DNA of 64,000 nt from Amphibalanus amphitrite (lineage: Eukaryota > Arthropoda > Thecostraca > Balanomorpha > Balanidae). The notes beneath the pieces were generated by a model, which saw only the letters and a program-made list of their open reading frames with translations, had not been told where the DNA came from and made no database searches. The DNA lies in the NCBI RefSeq assembly GCF_019059575.1, contig NW_024882194.1, forward strand, positions 200,001 through 264,000. The letters are read 5' to 3'. Position numbers and translations under genes: made by a program. Shown here piece by piece: positions 22,953 through 35,220 of this stretch (position 1 is the stretch's first letter; each line of letters begins with the position of its first letter).

Positions 22953-23768
22953 AGCCGATAACTCGAGAACCAATAAGCGCAGCGAAACGCACGAGGCGGC
23001 AAACGAAAGAACGCGACGAGACGCTTCATATGAGTACTTTAAAGTTGAATTTTGAGGTCACAGGTCGGGTCAAGGTCAGGTCAAACACCTGAAATCGGGC
23101 TTTCAGTAGCATGGACTTCAGGACTTCGCAATGGGCGCCTCTCGTCATAAACTCTGTCAAAACGGTGCACAATCCATCATATAAGGCCTACAAGAGTGTC
23201 AGCTCCATGTAGGGGTCAGTCAAGCATAGGGTCAGGGTCAAGGTCAGGTCAACCGGGTAGGCAAATATCCTCGAAAATCAAAACTGATATTCGCAGCCTG
23301 TGACACATGTTTTATGGGTAATTTGGGGCGTAGAACACGATGGTGACATTCATTTTATCATATGTGTACGTGTTTGGCTCAAAAAGTTCAATTTAAGAAA
23401 TGCATGTATCATGGTCGTAAAGTAGTCACGAGAAATTGCCAAGATTCAGTTCAAGATTTTGGAAAATGCGAAACGATAATCAATAATCGAAGATAGCCAT
23501 TTGATTGTTCATGGTATTGGCAGTCTAATGGCGTTTACGGCATGTCTGTATGTCTATTCTGTGATTTTATATGATTTTTTGAACATATGCCGTTTTTGGT
23601 CGAAAACTCAGAAATCATGACGTCACTAAAACCTCGATATCTCAAAAATTTCCCGACCGATTTTTTTGAAACTTTGTCACAATACACTTCATTCAATTCC
23701 CTACAGGTACCCGAAATTTGGCGCGCCTGCGGCGCGCCGTTTTTATGCTATGGCCCGGCGAAAAAAGT

Positions 23769-23791
23769 GGGGGCGTTTAACGCCCCCCCCC
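23769..23791. repeat. G-tract/C-tract terminal hairpin (family D, right)
   Basis: GGGGG, then CGTTTAACG, then nine C. Same stem as the left end, inverted. Confidence 0.85.
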
Positions 23792-23804
23792 AGCAACTCG
23801 CGGG

Positions 23805-24224
23805 TTAAAGGGACTATCCCACCTTCTAAAATGTTGCTAAAACCAGTTAAATTGTGCCCGACTTTATAGATTGGATGACCAGGAACACGGTTCTGGCATT
23901 TATTTTTCATTAAACATCTTAGGCTTCCCATATTCCAAACACAAACTTTCATATATGTGACGTCACAGCCCAAAATTACCTCCTTCCCCAGGCCACATTA
24001 CTGTCATAAAGCTGATTCTTTTTACTCTGTAGGCACCACAACAAAGTTCAGGCCAAGTTTTAAGCGATTTTTCAACGAACAAACCCATTTAAATCAGAAT
24101 GACTAAACGAGGTGACGTCACACTAACGGTCGCTCCATGTTGAAGATAGGGCCTTGCACAAGGCCCATTTTCAAATGAAGGGAACGAATTTCTTCAACAC
24201 CAAGAGGCTGCGGGGGTTGCAACC
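23805..24224. mobile_element. TTAA MITE relative, left part (split by hAT element 3)
   Basis: Starts TTAA then AGGGACTATCCCACCTT, matching one end of the MITE at 44207. The other end (39071-39154) lies beyond the 14.8-kb hAT element. The two parts sum to about 500 bp, close to the 475-486 bp of intact copies; the interiors are diverged. Confidence 0.8.
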
Positions 24225-25374
24225 CAGTGTCCCAAAATTCCATTTTGGCTAGGGTGTCGGAGGGGAAAATTCCTACGGTAAAAAGGGGGGTGAGAGTGGA
24301 AAATTGTCACCTTCTGTTTTCATTGCAGCGAAAACAGCTGGGCGTGAGACTTGAGAGTGGAAAAATTGTCATTTGGGAACCAATGGAACCAAGAGTAAAA
24401 AAAAACATTCTGAAAAAACTAACATCAATATCTCAGTTACAGAAACGAAGCAGTATTAATGTCTACTACATGATGTATGTATCGTTTCAAAAGCATTTCG
24501 GTTTTTGGTTTCAGAGTTCGTGTGACTTTTCAGGCCTTTGGTGGAGACACATTGGGTTGAGACGAACCCGTCTCGTTAGGGATTATTTAGATACGTGAAA
24601 AGAGCTTCAGTAAAAAGGAGCAGAAAATGTGCAAAACATGCATGTTGACAGCCTTTTTTCTGTTTTCATTGCAGCGAACATCCTGTCTCAGTCCAGTCTC
24701 CAGCGATCCCACTGATCCATCGGACCTCCGGGCTCCGTTCCTGTCATCTGTATGACCGAAGAAAGACGGCGAATCCTGAGCCAAACCACCTAGATCAGTC
24801 ATCGCCAAACGCACGCCTTGCTACTCTTGAATAAAAGTATTTTGAATGAATCTAACAAGTTTAGTGTTTTTGAACGGGTAGTTAGTGGCCGCTGAACAGG
24901 TCCGGTCTAAGTCATAAAAGTACTTTTTATGACTTTATGTTAAATTTTTGAATGATTGATTGAAAACGGACGATCAACAGGCATGTAGCAACTAACAAAC
25001 ACGTAATTTTGCACAGCGCCCCGCTGTTAGTGCGGAGACATATATTTGATTAAAGGCTCAAGCTAGCCCAAACCAAAGCGGAGCTCATCAGGTACCCAGC
25101 GTGTAGCAGCGCAACACATGCGAGTGCGGCTCGAATATCTCGCATCCAATCGAACGAATCAATCAATTATCAACACAAATGTCAGCAGCGCACCGAAAGC
25201 CGCCGGCCCGGTACCGCTCCCGACTCGGACTGACAGCAAAGGCCATACCCCCGTCCGGGGTGACACAACACCGCCTCAGACCCGCAACAAGCCGAGCTGC
25301 CGTTGTCAGTCGTTAGTAGCACAGTGACACGACTCAAGTATCAAGTTGAAGTACCAACATCAACAAACTTAAAT

Positions 25375-28282
25375 CTAAAACATAAACTTCAGGGCCTTGC
25401 CAGCACGGTTCAGTCGTCGAACCGTGATAGACTGTGAGGCTCCCGTCGCCTTGATGGCCGGACGATGGGCACGCAGCCACCGATCGGCACAGCGATCGGC
25501 TGGAAAAAACCGAAGGGGCACCTGGTTTTCACGGATAAAAACCTCCTTCAGGGCCCGATCCTGCGCATTCTGCCGCGACTCGTCATGCTTGCCCTCAAAC
25601 CTGTTTTCAATGACCATTTTCGACGTCTTCCCGACCCGCTCTGTGTCCGACTGGGACCTGCAGAGCACCAAGCACACCTCTATAATTTCTACAATATCGG
25701 GTATGCCCGCATGGAGGTCCAGTTCCACTTTCAGAAAAGACCGCAGCACTGCTTCTGGGTCCCATCGCAGCACACCAGCGTGCTCAGCAAACCACACACG
25801 CTTGAATCGGACGCGCTCGTTCTGAATGCACCGTTTGAAGGTAGCAAACTGACGTTTAAGACACGAAAAAGTAGCTCCACCACAGGTGTTGCCACACGGT
25901 CGAGGGAAAGTCAGTGGTCCTTTCGAGAGAGCGGTCGCAAGGTCTGCCAGTTTGTCGTCATTGTGCGTCTTCAAGTCTGTGTCGTCTGTCGGGTAGCGAG
26001 AGAAGTCGAACACGTCAGTCATGAGCGTCTCGATGTCGGAAGGTGTCAAATAGTCGTCACTGAGTCGGAGAATCGTCTGTGCCAGGCTGCGTCGTCTGTT
26101 GGTCGCGTCAAGGAGCAGGTCAGGTGTCGCAGTGTCGTCACGGCGCCGAGCGGACGGATACCTGGCGACAGGCTCCAGGGCGCTGCCCCGGAACTGTCCA
26201 CCGACCACGGAAGGTCCCTCGTCCTCCAGGCAGCCGTGAAAGTCATCGTCTGTCAGTCTGTCAATGTCGGAGAGGTACTTTGTCACAGCGGTTTTGTCGT
26301 CAAAGACTGTGTATGAAGTCGCCTGGCCAGCTTTGCTTAGAGCAATAGCTGGGCGCATGACGTCCAGAATCACTAGTGCGTCGAGCAAGAAAGTCTGGTC
26401 CTCTAGATGTCGGAGAGCCACCTTAGCCGCGTCTCTGGCCAGCGTGCCGCTTCCGATCATGTCGCGAAGGACAACAAAGGCGACAGACCGGTTTGCGAGG
26501 ACGCGCTCTACTGCCTCTACCAGGTAGGCCACAAATCTTGTCTCTGTAAGTCGTTGGAAGCTGATGCAGATCAGGTCCAAATCGTCGGCTGTGCGTCGGA
26601 GCTGTCGCTTTAGAAATGGTGATGACGTGAAAAGGGAAATGATAGACGTCAATTTAGCATAAAAAGCGTCGATCCACGCGCACGTCTCCTGTCCCCTGGT
26701 CTTGTCCAGCATCGTCTCTAGTCGGTGGTCTCTGTCGTCGAGGTGAATGAAAGAAGGGTTGGAAAACTTTTCCCGCCAGATGCGTCCAAAGCCGTTTGTT
26801 TGTCCAGAGTAAACACCCTCGCAGTCGGCAGAGGATGACGTCACGTGTCGAGTGATCTCGTCATAGGTCAGTCCCAGGTCGTTTGTCAGAAAGTCTGTCA
26901 CGTGGCAGAAGACGCCGCGGCCGTCAGCCTGGTGGTAGTCTCGTACAGTCGAGGGAGGGAGAGTCGCAGTGTAGATAGGTACTGGGTCGTCGTACTGTCT
27001 GATGACTGCGGTTGTCCCGTGAACAACCACAGTCGCACCGTCAACGTCCAAAAGTCTCATGTTCACCGCTTGGCGCTGTACACCTGCCACGGTGAACTTG
27101 TCCATAGTCAGGTGTATGTGTCGGTCGCGTCCTGTCACGGGGTTGGGCGTCTTTATGTGTCTGGTCACTTCGTCTTTGAATGTGTCGTAAATGACGTCCA
27201 CACTGAGCGCGGGGGCCGTGTGCGTCTGGTGCTGGTTGCCCACCGTCACACCGATCGTGTCCAGGAGAAGGTGCTGCTGCTCGAAGTCTGTGTAAGGGTG
27301 TCCACGTATTATGTCACTGTAGGCGATCGTCAGGTTCTGTTCGGTGGCTCGGCGTGCTTTGTCAGTCAGTCGGGCTGTCATCGTCTCCAGTGGTCTGGTC
27401 AGGCACGTCCGCTCCGATGTCTCACAGTCTTTGTGTCGTTTAGAGTTGGCGTGTTTCGTCACTTTTTGTCGTCGGTGATCCCCCAAGAAAACGCCACTGT
27501 TAGCCCAGGGGTCGGTGGTGCCTTTGTCTGTGGAGTGGCGCAGACAGAGCCTGCACAGGCCAAACTCCTTGTCTCCCCGTCGGTCAATTAGCAGCCAGTT
27601 CGTGTCAGTTGTCACCTCGGTGTCAGTGTCTGGGTCAGTCTCTGTGTCAGTCTGTCGTCCGGCACTAGCAGTCGGTCCTACACCCTGGTCCTGGTCAGTC
27701 CGTAGAGCGTCAATTTTGGAGTCTATCAAACACATTTTACGCATACACAGTCATCCAATTTTTCCAGCATGATCGAACAGTCCACATTCACACCCGACAT
27801 CGTCAAACCGCTGTTGGCACTCGCCCCACCGTGACCGCTCTGACCCTCAGACCGCTCGGACACACCCTCTGGAGCTCCCTCCGACCCCTCCACAGCGGCT
27901 GCACCAACACAGGAACGAGAGTCGCCGGGCACGGCGCCGTCCACTCGCCCGTCGCCGACAGCGCCCCCTAAGGCTGGAATAGCCTGATCGGCGATCCCAG
28001 CGCCACCTATATCTCCCTCAGAAGCGCTACCCTCATCAGAGCTCAGCACAACATCTTCGTTCCCAGCTGAACCATCCCGCACCCTTGCCCTCCTGTTCAT
28101 TCTCTCCTGCTCTTTACAGCACCTGGACACAAACAGCCGCAGCTTTTTTCACCGATTTTGTGCTGTACAGCAGCGTGACGACTCAAATTCTTTTTAGAGA
28201 CCTGCTTGTCGCAGATGCGACAGGCAACAGGATCGGAATCCTTCAGGGACACTTTAGGGCGACCTGGACCGTACCGAGGCAT
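25375..28282 (-). CDS. hAT-family transposase of element 3
   Basis: Read on the minus strand in three segments in three frames: 28282-28097, 28130-27726 and 27744-25375. The first has a C2H2-type finger (CRICDKQ to HAAVQH). The second is acidic and low-complexity. The third (789 residues) opens with a TTF/BED-like finger (LCRLC to KHANSKRH, about residues 65-105). The RNase H-like core follows: LTMDKFT holds the first Asp, SSSADCEG the second. Next come the HLDDRDHR block and TETRF. A weak hAT dimerisation tail includes QSDTERVGKTSK near residue 720. The frame changes may be short introns or indels; I could not decide. Zinc-finger plus hAT core resembles ZNF862-like proteins. The gene sits in an intact hAT end pair, so I take it as the element's own transposase. 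Confidence 0.78.
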
Positions 28283-31200
28283 GGCTCTGCAGTCTGCACG
28301 ATCGACGGCGTCTCAGGTCGGTGGATCGGAGCCTGAACACGAAGGATGCAGCAGTAGGAGCGCCAGCGGACGAGGACTGCTCCGGTCCGGATGGAGGAAC
28401 TGGAGCCCGGACTGGTCACGGAGAAGGTCGAGTCGACATCGAAGATCAGATCAGGAGCTCCAGACTCCAGAAAACAGGAAAGCAGGAAGCAGGATAGCCC
28501 AGAGTGACAGAAGCTTCTGGAGATTAAAAATACGCACCACGACGAACCAAATCAGCATTTCTCCTCTTTATTGCAGCTTTGCACTGCTTTTGAGGTCACC
28601 AACTGGGACAAGTGATGACCTTAGACCTACCATAGAAAATGCTAAGCAGGACAAAGTTCAACAGAATGGGGAAAAGATCGATTTCCACATGACATTTGAC
28701 AATGTAATTCAAGCACTTGAAATGTTAAGGTTGTCATGAGCAAAAATAATCAGGCAGTAAATGTAAAAATGAGAAAATTCATTTGTTGTCACAATGCTAC
28801 ATATGGCAATGTTAACTAGGGGAACAATAACAAGTTGAATTGCAAGTAGGTATTGCTTGCCAAAAGGAGTGACAAAAATAAGGGAAGAATTTGAAGTCAA
28901 TGATGTCCAAGGTTAAGTCAATGGGTATTGGGTGGATTACCTTAAAGCTTGTGGTAACGTACAAAAAAACAATGCAGAATAATTGCACGTTATCAAAGTT
29001 GAGTGGCTATAAAGTTTGGTTTCTCAACTTCATACCACTACTTGTCAGTATGAATCAAAACAAGGGCGAGGCAGAACCGATGCAACTCATTAAAAGTTGC
29101 ATCAGTTGAAAATGTTACTGAAAATATAAGTTATGTTTTTTTATATAAAGTGTCTTAGGATAAAGGACATTGAAGACAACAGATTGTTCATATTTGTGTC
29201 TGTGATAACAAAATGCACATCACAACTAATGTCTAATTGTACAGGTAGGTACAGCTTAAATTAAAAAAAAAAATTAACAGGTACCTGCTCAAAACTGACT
29301 GAATCATACTGCAGCCAGGTTGAGGTACCAGCTAAAAGGTGTAGGTAGGTACAGTGAGGTAAGGAAGGACCATGAAAGTACATGAAAATGTACTTTCATA
29401 ATTGAAAATGTCCCTTGATGATGTCAATGAACACATTTCAAAATTCAAATATATCTTTCTTCAGCTGTTTGATAGGTTATAGTATGAGGCAATCCAATTA
29501 GATCTATTCTGCTACCTATTCTGATTTAGAACCACTTGTTAATATTTAACAAAATTGTCCTTAGCAGCTTTACAAACCTACAAGGCACACATCTCAATGC
29601 AGTTGCACAATATGAAAGGGAATACAAAATGGAATCATAGATGTTAAGCTTCAGTAGCATAAGGCAAGGCACCACATAATACATCTGTCAGGGTGACAGT
29701 GATTAGATATGGTGGTCTACATTCTGATGCAGTGCTATGCAGTGTAGTGTGTACTGTATACCAAACATAACTAGTACACAAATACTGCTTGGCCACAATA
29801 ACATTTTTATTGGATATTTCAATACAAAAACTCATAGCAGATAGCATCAGTTCTATTTGACGGTCCGGCATTGTCAGTCAAACTGTCAGCTGTCTGACTG
29901 ACATCATCTCCAATGAAACAGAACACAATTCTAACAATTCTAAATTCTTTAGTATTTGAATTAAAAAACATTTGGTTACCACTTTGAAGGTGAAAATACC
30001 TACATCACTTCAGAACAATGAACAATGCATTAAGGATTGGTTCCCCTATCAATTCTCAATCAAAAACCCCCAACTTAAACTTTGTCTTACGACTACCCTT
30101 TAACTTTAACTTGCAATTCCTTCAACTTCAGAATTTTTCTATCAATTACCTGCAATGCATGCACAATCTGTCACTAGAACTTGAACTGTGCTGTCGTCAG
30201 TGTGCTTGAGGTTGGCTCAGTTCAGGTTAGGACTGGCTGGACTGGTTGATTAGGTACAACACCTCAAGGCTCAAGTGCGACCACTCCGACCTCAAGTGCA
30301 GCTGCAGCATGGAACTAGCCGCCGACTCAAAAGATTCGCACAGATAGGCTTGAGAGATAAGTAATAACAAGTAATAACGCCTCTTCCCTCGAATGCGATA
30401 ATGCTATGCGGCAAAGGCAATGTATAGGATCCGGCGATGCCGCCTTCTAACATAAACATTCCGTGATTGTCTGTTCTGCGGCATAATCGGAGTCAGCAGA
30501 TCTCACAGTCACCGATCCCCAATTTATAGTTGCATCGATTACATACAGGTATCAAATTTATTTGATTTCCCGTGATTATCAGGTCAAAAACCTTTTCTAG
30601 GATCGCAGACATAATGTTAACTAACATTACTGAACAATCATTAAGTTTAAGTAGCATCCAACCTGCCACAAAACGCGATAAACGTTTGGGTGCGCCTGGG
30701 TGTTTTTCGGATCTCAGGCAAAAATTGGGATTGATAACGACAAAAAATAGCAAGATGAAGGGTTCCAGAATGTTTGACATGCATTTTCCTGTTAATCAAG
30801 ACCATTTTTGTTGATCTAAGTGCTCTGTTATGTTTGTAGTTTGAGTTTCATTAGACTAATGCAAGAAAGCGAAACGCTGCCATTTTCGTTTGTGTCGCCA
30901 ATATTAAGCAAAATACGTGTTAGATAACGCTGAAATTGTCTAAATAGGTAAATTTACATAGCTACTTTGCGATCACTTCCTAAAATTTCACATGATTTGC
31001 TTCCTTTGTGCTCTATGGAACTGGGAGCGAAGGGAGCGAATAAATACCTCCCTGTACCTAACGGGAGATCTTTCAATTAGTGGCGTTGTATCCCATGTAC
31101 TTATCAAGACTGTAGGCCATTTCCAGGGACTACCTTTACAAATTGATCTGCTTGTGTAATAATGACGTCATGTATGAGGGAACCAATCAAAATCTTGAAA

Positions 31201-31577
31201 AATTAGATTTGATGCTTGCGAATAGCCATCAAAAGGCTACTTGTTTTTAAACGTCACAGATTTTACATGGCCTTTGATGGTTGATGGTTAGTATTTGACT
31301 GCCCGGGCCCGAACTTTGTGATATCCTGTCATCTCCTGTCATCTCGTCTCTCGTTTCCTCGCGTGTATGTATATGGTGTATCGATTGCGTTCGTCTGCTT
31401 TCCATTCGTGTGCTGTTTGAATCGTTTGCATTTGAATGTGCTGCAATTTTCAGAAAGTAAAATCGAGGTAGGACTTGAGAAGGACCACAACTTTTGCTGC
31501 CCGTTCCAGTTCAAAGGACAAAGGACTGGCCCCTCACCCCAGCCACTCTCCAGTATTGGTATTATTAATCACAGAAG
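28283..31577. other. Non-coding interior of hAT element 3
   Basis: AT-rich text with short stop-filled frames only. Intron-like tracts occur but nothing I can name. Confidence 0.5.
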
Positions 31578-32051
31578 TTAACCCATTAGTGCCCAATGTT
31601 CCCATTTGGGAACATCGACAATTTTGGCTCTAGGCTCTGATCCTAGGATCGCACAGCGATTGTGAATATTGGTTCTGGTATCTGAAGCCCTGAACAAAAT
31701 TTAGCAGCCTAAAAAACTCGAATTTCACCCTTATAAAGCACCTCTCTTGATTTTCGAAATAGCCCTTTTTTGCTACACTGTACCTTCATCAAGAAAATAA
31801 TTTCCTTAAAATCGATTTGTTGATAGATTTCCTTGTAATTTCCAGTAATGCTTTAACAATAAGTTCCAATTCTACGGGAGAAATATCAAAAGAAATGCTT
31901 CATCACAAAAGCGTCGGGGGCTTCCAAAATTTGGATGTTCCCAAATGGGAACATTGGGCACATCCACTGATAGGTCAGCTCATAATGGACTGACATTGGA
32001 AGGCAAAAGCGAAGCTCTTTTTCTCTCTCCTCGCGCTCTCCCTCTCCTCGC

Positions 32052-32052
32052 G

Positions 32053-32102
<50 letters not shown>
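32052..32102. repeat. (CT)n microsatellite
   Basis: About 22 CT units with nearby CT-rich text, upstream of the piggyBac transposase start. Confidence 0.95.
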
Positions 32103-32106
<4 letters not shown>

Positions 32107-32448
32107 TCCCATTTCCTCCCTCCCTCTCTTTCTCTCACTCTCACTTGTTCTCAATTTCCACTGACTCAATTTGCACGTCCTCTCTGGCTGGTTCTGCTCT
32201 CACGCTAGGTCTTACACCCGGTGTGTCAAGTGACAGTATCGCTCACGTTACTGATGCTCGGATGATAGAGCGTCGTCTCGTCCAGCAGTGTCATATCCGT
32301 CGGCGCCAATGTCAGCGAATGGAGTAGGGTCGTTGGTATCGACACTCAACACACCTCGGGTGCCCGAGACAGAAGCTCTCAGTCTGCCAAGTGCGTTCGG
32401 GGAGTGATGCACAGCAGAGGTGACGGGTGGTGACTTATCGTCCTGACC

Positions 32449-34222
32449 ATGGCGCGAAGATCTGTGCGCCTGCTGAGTGAGGCAATCGCTGCTGTTGCCA
32501 GTGATGACCACGATGAAGGGCTGGACTTGGTAATACTGCCACCGGAAGGTGGCGATCAGCAAGTGTCCGACACAGAGTTCGGAGATGAGGACAATTTGGA
32601 ATCAATCCAATCCCTACCGACAGAAACAGCCGGTACGCTGGAGATTCACACGGCTGCTGACGTAGACGACAGTCCCGCCGGTCCATCGGGTGCCGGTCCA
32701 TCGAAACTGACGGGCCGTCCGTCTGCACGTACTACAAGGGCTTCAGATGTGCCGAGATGGAGAGCCCGCCCAGAAATCGAGCCAATGGAAAGCCAGGAGG
32801 TGCCTGCTTTTCCCACCGGTCACCCAGAATTGCAGAGCAAAACACCAATCGAAGTATTTCGAATGTACTGGGATGATCAACTATGCAACATGATTATCAC
32901 AGAAACAAATCGATACGCCAGACAGAACAACGATCAAGTCTTCCAGCTGACAAGAGAGGAGCTTGACCAGTTCCTCGGCATCATGTTCCTTACGGGATAT
33001 GTATCTCTACCTCGGCAAAACGCATGTACTGGGAAAAAGGTGAAGATGTCAATGTACCTGTAATAGGAAAAACGATGCCTCGAAACAGGTTCGAGTTGAT
33101 CAAACGCTACCTGCACTTTGCTGACAACGAGCACCTGCCCACCGGTGACAAAATCGCAAAGGTGAGACCGCTATTTGAGGAACTGAACCGGGTTCTTCTC
33201 CAGTTCGGAGTTATCCACCCTCAACTGAGCATTGACGAGCAGATGGTTCCTTATTTCGGACGCCACTCTAGCAAGATGTTCATGAAAGGAAAACCCGTAC
33301 GGTTCGGTTTCAAACTGTGGGTGCTGGCATCTTCTGATGGCTACCCATACCAAGTAGAAATGTACACAGGCAAGAACGCTGGGCCAGGTGAGGGCAGAGC
33401 AGGGTGCGAGTCTCTTGGGCTGGGCGGAGATGTCGTCCTCCGGCTCCTGGAATGTCTTCAGACGCCTGCCCAGCACCATGTGTTCTTTGACAACTACTTC
33501 TCATCGTATGCCTTGATGATAGCTCTCCGTCAAAGAGGCATCCGAGCAACGGGCACTGTGCGCGACAACAGGCTGAAGAAGTGTCCCCTGCCTGACAACA
33601 AAACTGCTGAAAAGGCGCCCAGGGGACAGCATTGGTACCAATCCACTAACGGGGTGCTGGCCGTGAAGTGGAGAGACAACAGGGCAGTGACAGTGGTCAC
33701 AAATCACTCGGACATCAGCCCACTCAAAGACGTGCAGCGCTGGTCGGGTGACGAAAAGAAGAAGGTGACGGTCAAGCAGCCGAACCTCATATACGAATAT
33801 AACCAGTACATGGGTGGCGTAGACCTAGTGGACGGAGCGGTGGGGGCTTACAGGCCTGTGATCCGGTGGAAGAAATGGTACGGCACGCTCGTCACCAACG
33901 CATTCGGTCTACTGAGAGTAGCCAGCTGGCGCATGTACCGCAGCTGCACCGGGAGAAGTGTGGACCAGCTGGTGTTCACTCGCGAGGTCGCTCTGGAGCT
34001 CCTAAAAACCCGAGACAAGAGCCATGTCCGCCAAACGTCACCGGCAGCGGACCAGGACCCAGCAGCGGCCGGGTGACGGTGGTCTCCCGAACTGCACAAA
34101 ACCACTTCATCGTCCCGGCTGCCACTCAAGGCCGCTGCAAGCTGTGTCAAAAAAATACGCGTACAATGTGTAGCATCTGCCAAGTACGACTGCATAACCA
34201 CTGCAGCCAGAACTACCACACC
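32449..34222 (+). pseudogene. piggyBac transposase (PGBD-like), two frameshifts
   Basis: Starts at 32449 with an acidic N-terminus. The helical domain TPIEVFRMYWDDQL follows near 32850. A one-base shift near 33015-33025, at a run of A, moves the frame: LPRQ continues as MYWEKGED. The catalytic Asp residues are seen in LSIDEQMVPYFGR, HVFFDNYFSS and YMGGVDLVD, so the DDD set is complete. A second shift near 34060 moves the frame into the cysteine-rich C-terminal domain, with CKLCQ, CSIC and a final NYHT before the stop. All landmarks of the family are present, so damage is recent and limited to indels. The protein would cut and paste DNA at TTAA. It may have moved the TTAA MITEs here, but their ends differ from this element's, so that is only a guess. 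Confidence 0.93.
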
Positions 34223-35220
34223 TAGGCTGCCGCCACGGTGCTGGCACTGCAGATGCATATGCAGTATGCACTGATGCTCTGACACTGCTGACTAATCCCG
34301 AGCAACGGGCACTGTGCGCGACACAGGCTTGAGATGATGTCTCGCTTCGACAGGTGAGATACTTTGGTGATGAATGGAAAACTGGTATCGCTGGCTTGTG
34401 ATTCATCGTTCTAAATGTCTCGCTCTACCGTAAGAGTAGAATAAAACGACTTTGGGTGTCAAAAATGTGTGTTGACAAGGGTCGATCAGTGAAGTGAGAC
34501 CACGATCTCATTGTTGATAGTGACAAGGTCAAAAAGAAGAAAAAGCCCTTCTTTAAAACGTTGTCTAATATGTGTTTCTACTGTTGCTTTCTTCTTTTCT
34601 ATCCCCATAATGCCTACGCCTCTTACCCCCATTTGAGCCCAATGTTCCCAAATGGGAACATAATTTTTCACCAAGTTCGAATTTTTTTAGGGTAAAACCA
34701 ATGTCACAGCTGGAATCAGGGACGTCGAAAACCATCGGAACACCATTCGAAACATCAAATATCGCCGTATTTATATGCTTGGTCATTAATGGGTTAATGA
34801 ATACTATTTCAGGCTTCCATTTATTCCACCAATTGGTTATTGATCAACACATGTCAATATAATGCAGGAACATCAACTCAGTCTGTCGAGATTTAAGATA
34901 ATGATTTAAGAGCTACATGAAACATTGTCTTGTCAGTGGCTTGGTCTTTTATTCCTGGTCCAGGCATTTGCAGTCCAAGGCTAGTTTTGTACCTAAGTCC
35001 TAGTTAAAAAAAAAACATTCATGGTCAATTGTCAGTCGATGCCAGCTTCACTTGTGCACACTGCACAGTGCACATGTCACATGGAGGCCGTAAGATCCCC
35101 AGAACTCATGCTGATTTTGGTTTGACTTGACTTTGCAGTCCAGTCTTCTGATGTTCAGTCCATGTATAGTATACCCACCTGGAAGAAAGGAAAAGGAATC
35201 CATGTCAGGACAGGATGAGG

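Larger units (their letters stand above)
22885..23808. mobile_element. TTAA element, family D
   Basis: The right end CTCGCGGG plus TTAA (23805-23808) is clear; the left end is decayed near 22885. Each end carries a hairpin built on GGGGGCGTT/AACGCCCCC (22924-22952 and 23769-23791). A GGCGCGCCTGCGGCGCGCC palindrome lies near 23720. The end at 41420-41949 is related. Confidence 0.65.
31582..34793 (+). mobile_element. piggyBac element
   Basis: Flanked by TTAA at 31578-31581 and 34794-34797. The ends are short inverted repeats, CCCATTAGTGCCCAA on the left against CCCATTAATGACCAA on the right. Subterminal copies of GTTCCCATTTGGGAAC-type palindromes occur near 31600, 31935 and 34645. It holds a transposase gene with two frameshifts. 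A (CT)n microsatellite lies between the left end and the gene. It inserted into hAT element 3. Confidence 0.95.

Noticed and set aside
25465..27591. Plus-strand frames over the hAT transposase gene
   Set aside because: They are antisense shadows of the minus-strand transposase, which has recognisable motifs.
32449..33063. Separate short gene before the piggyBac core
   Set aside because: It is the transposase N-terminus, displaced by one frameshift.
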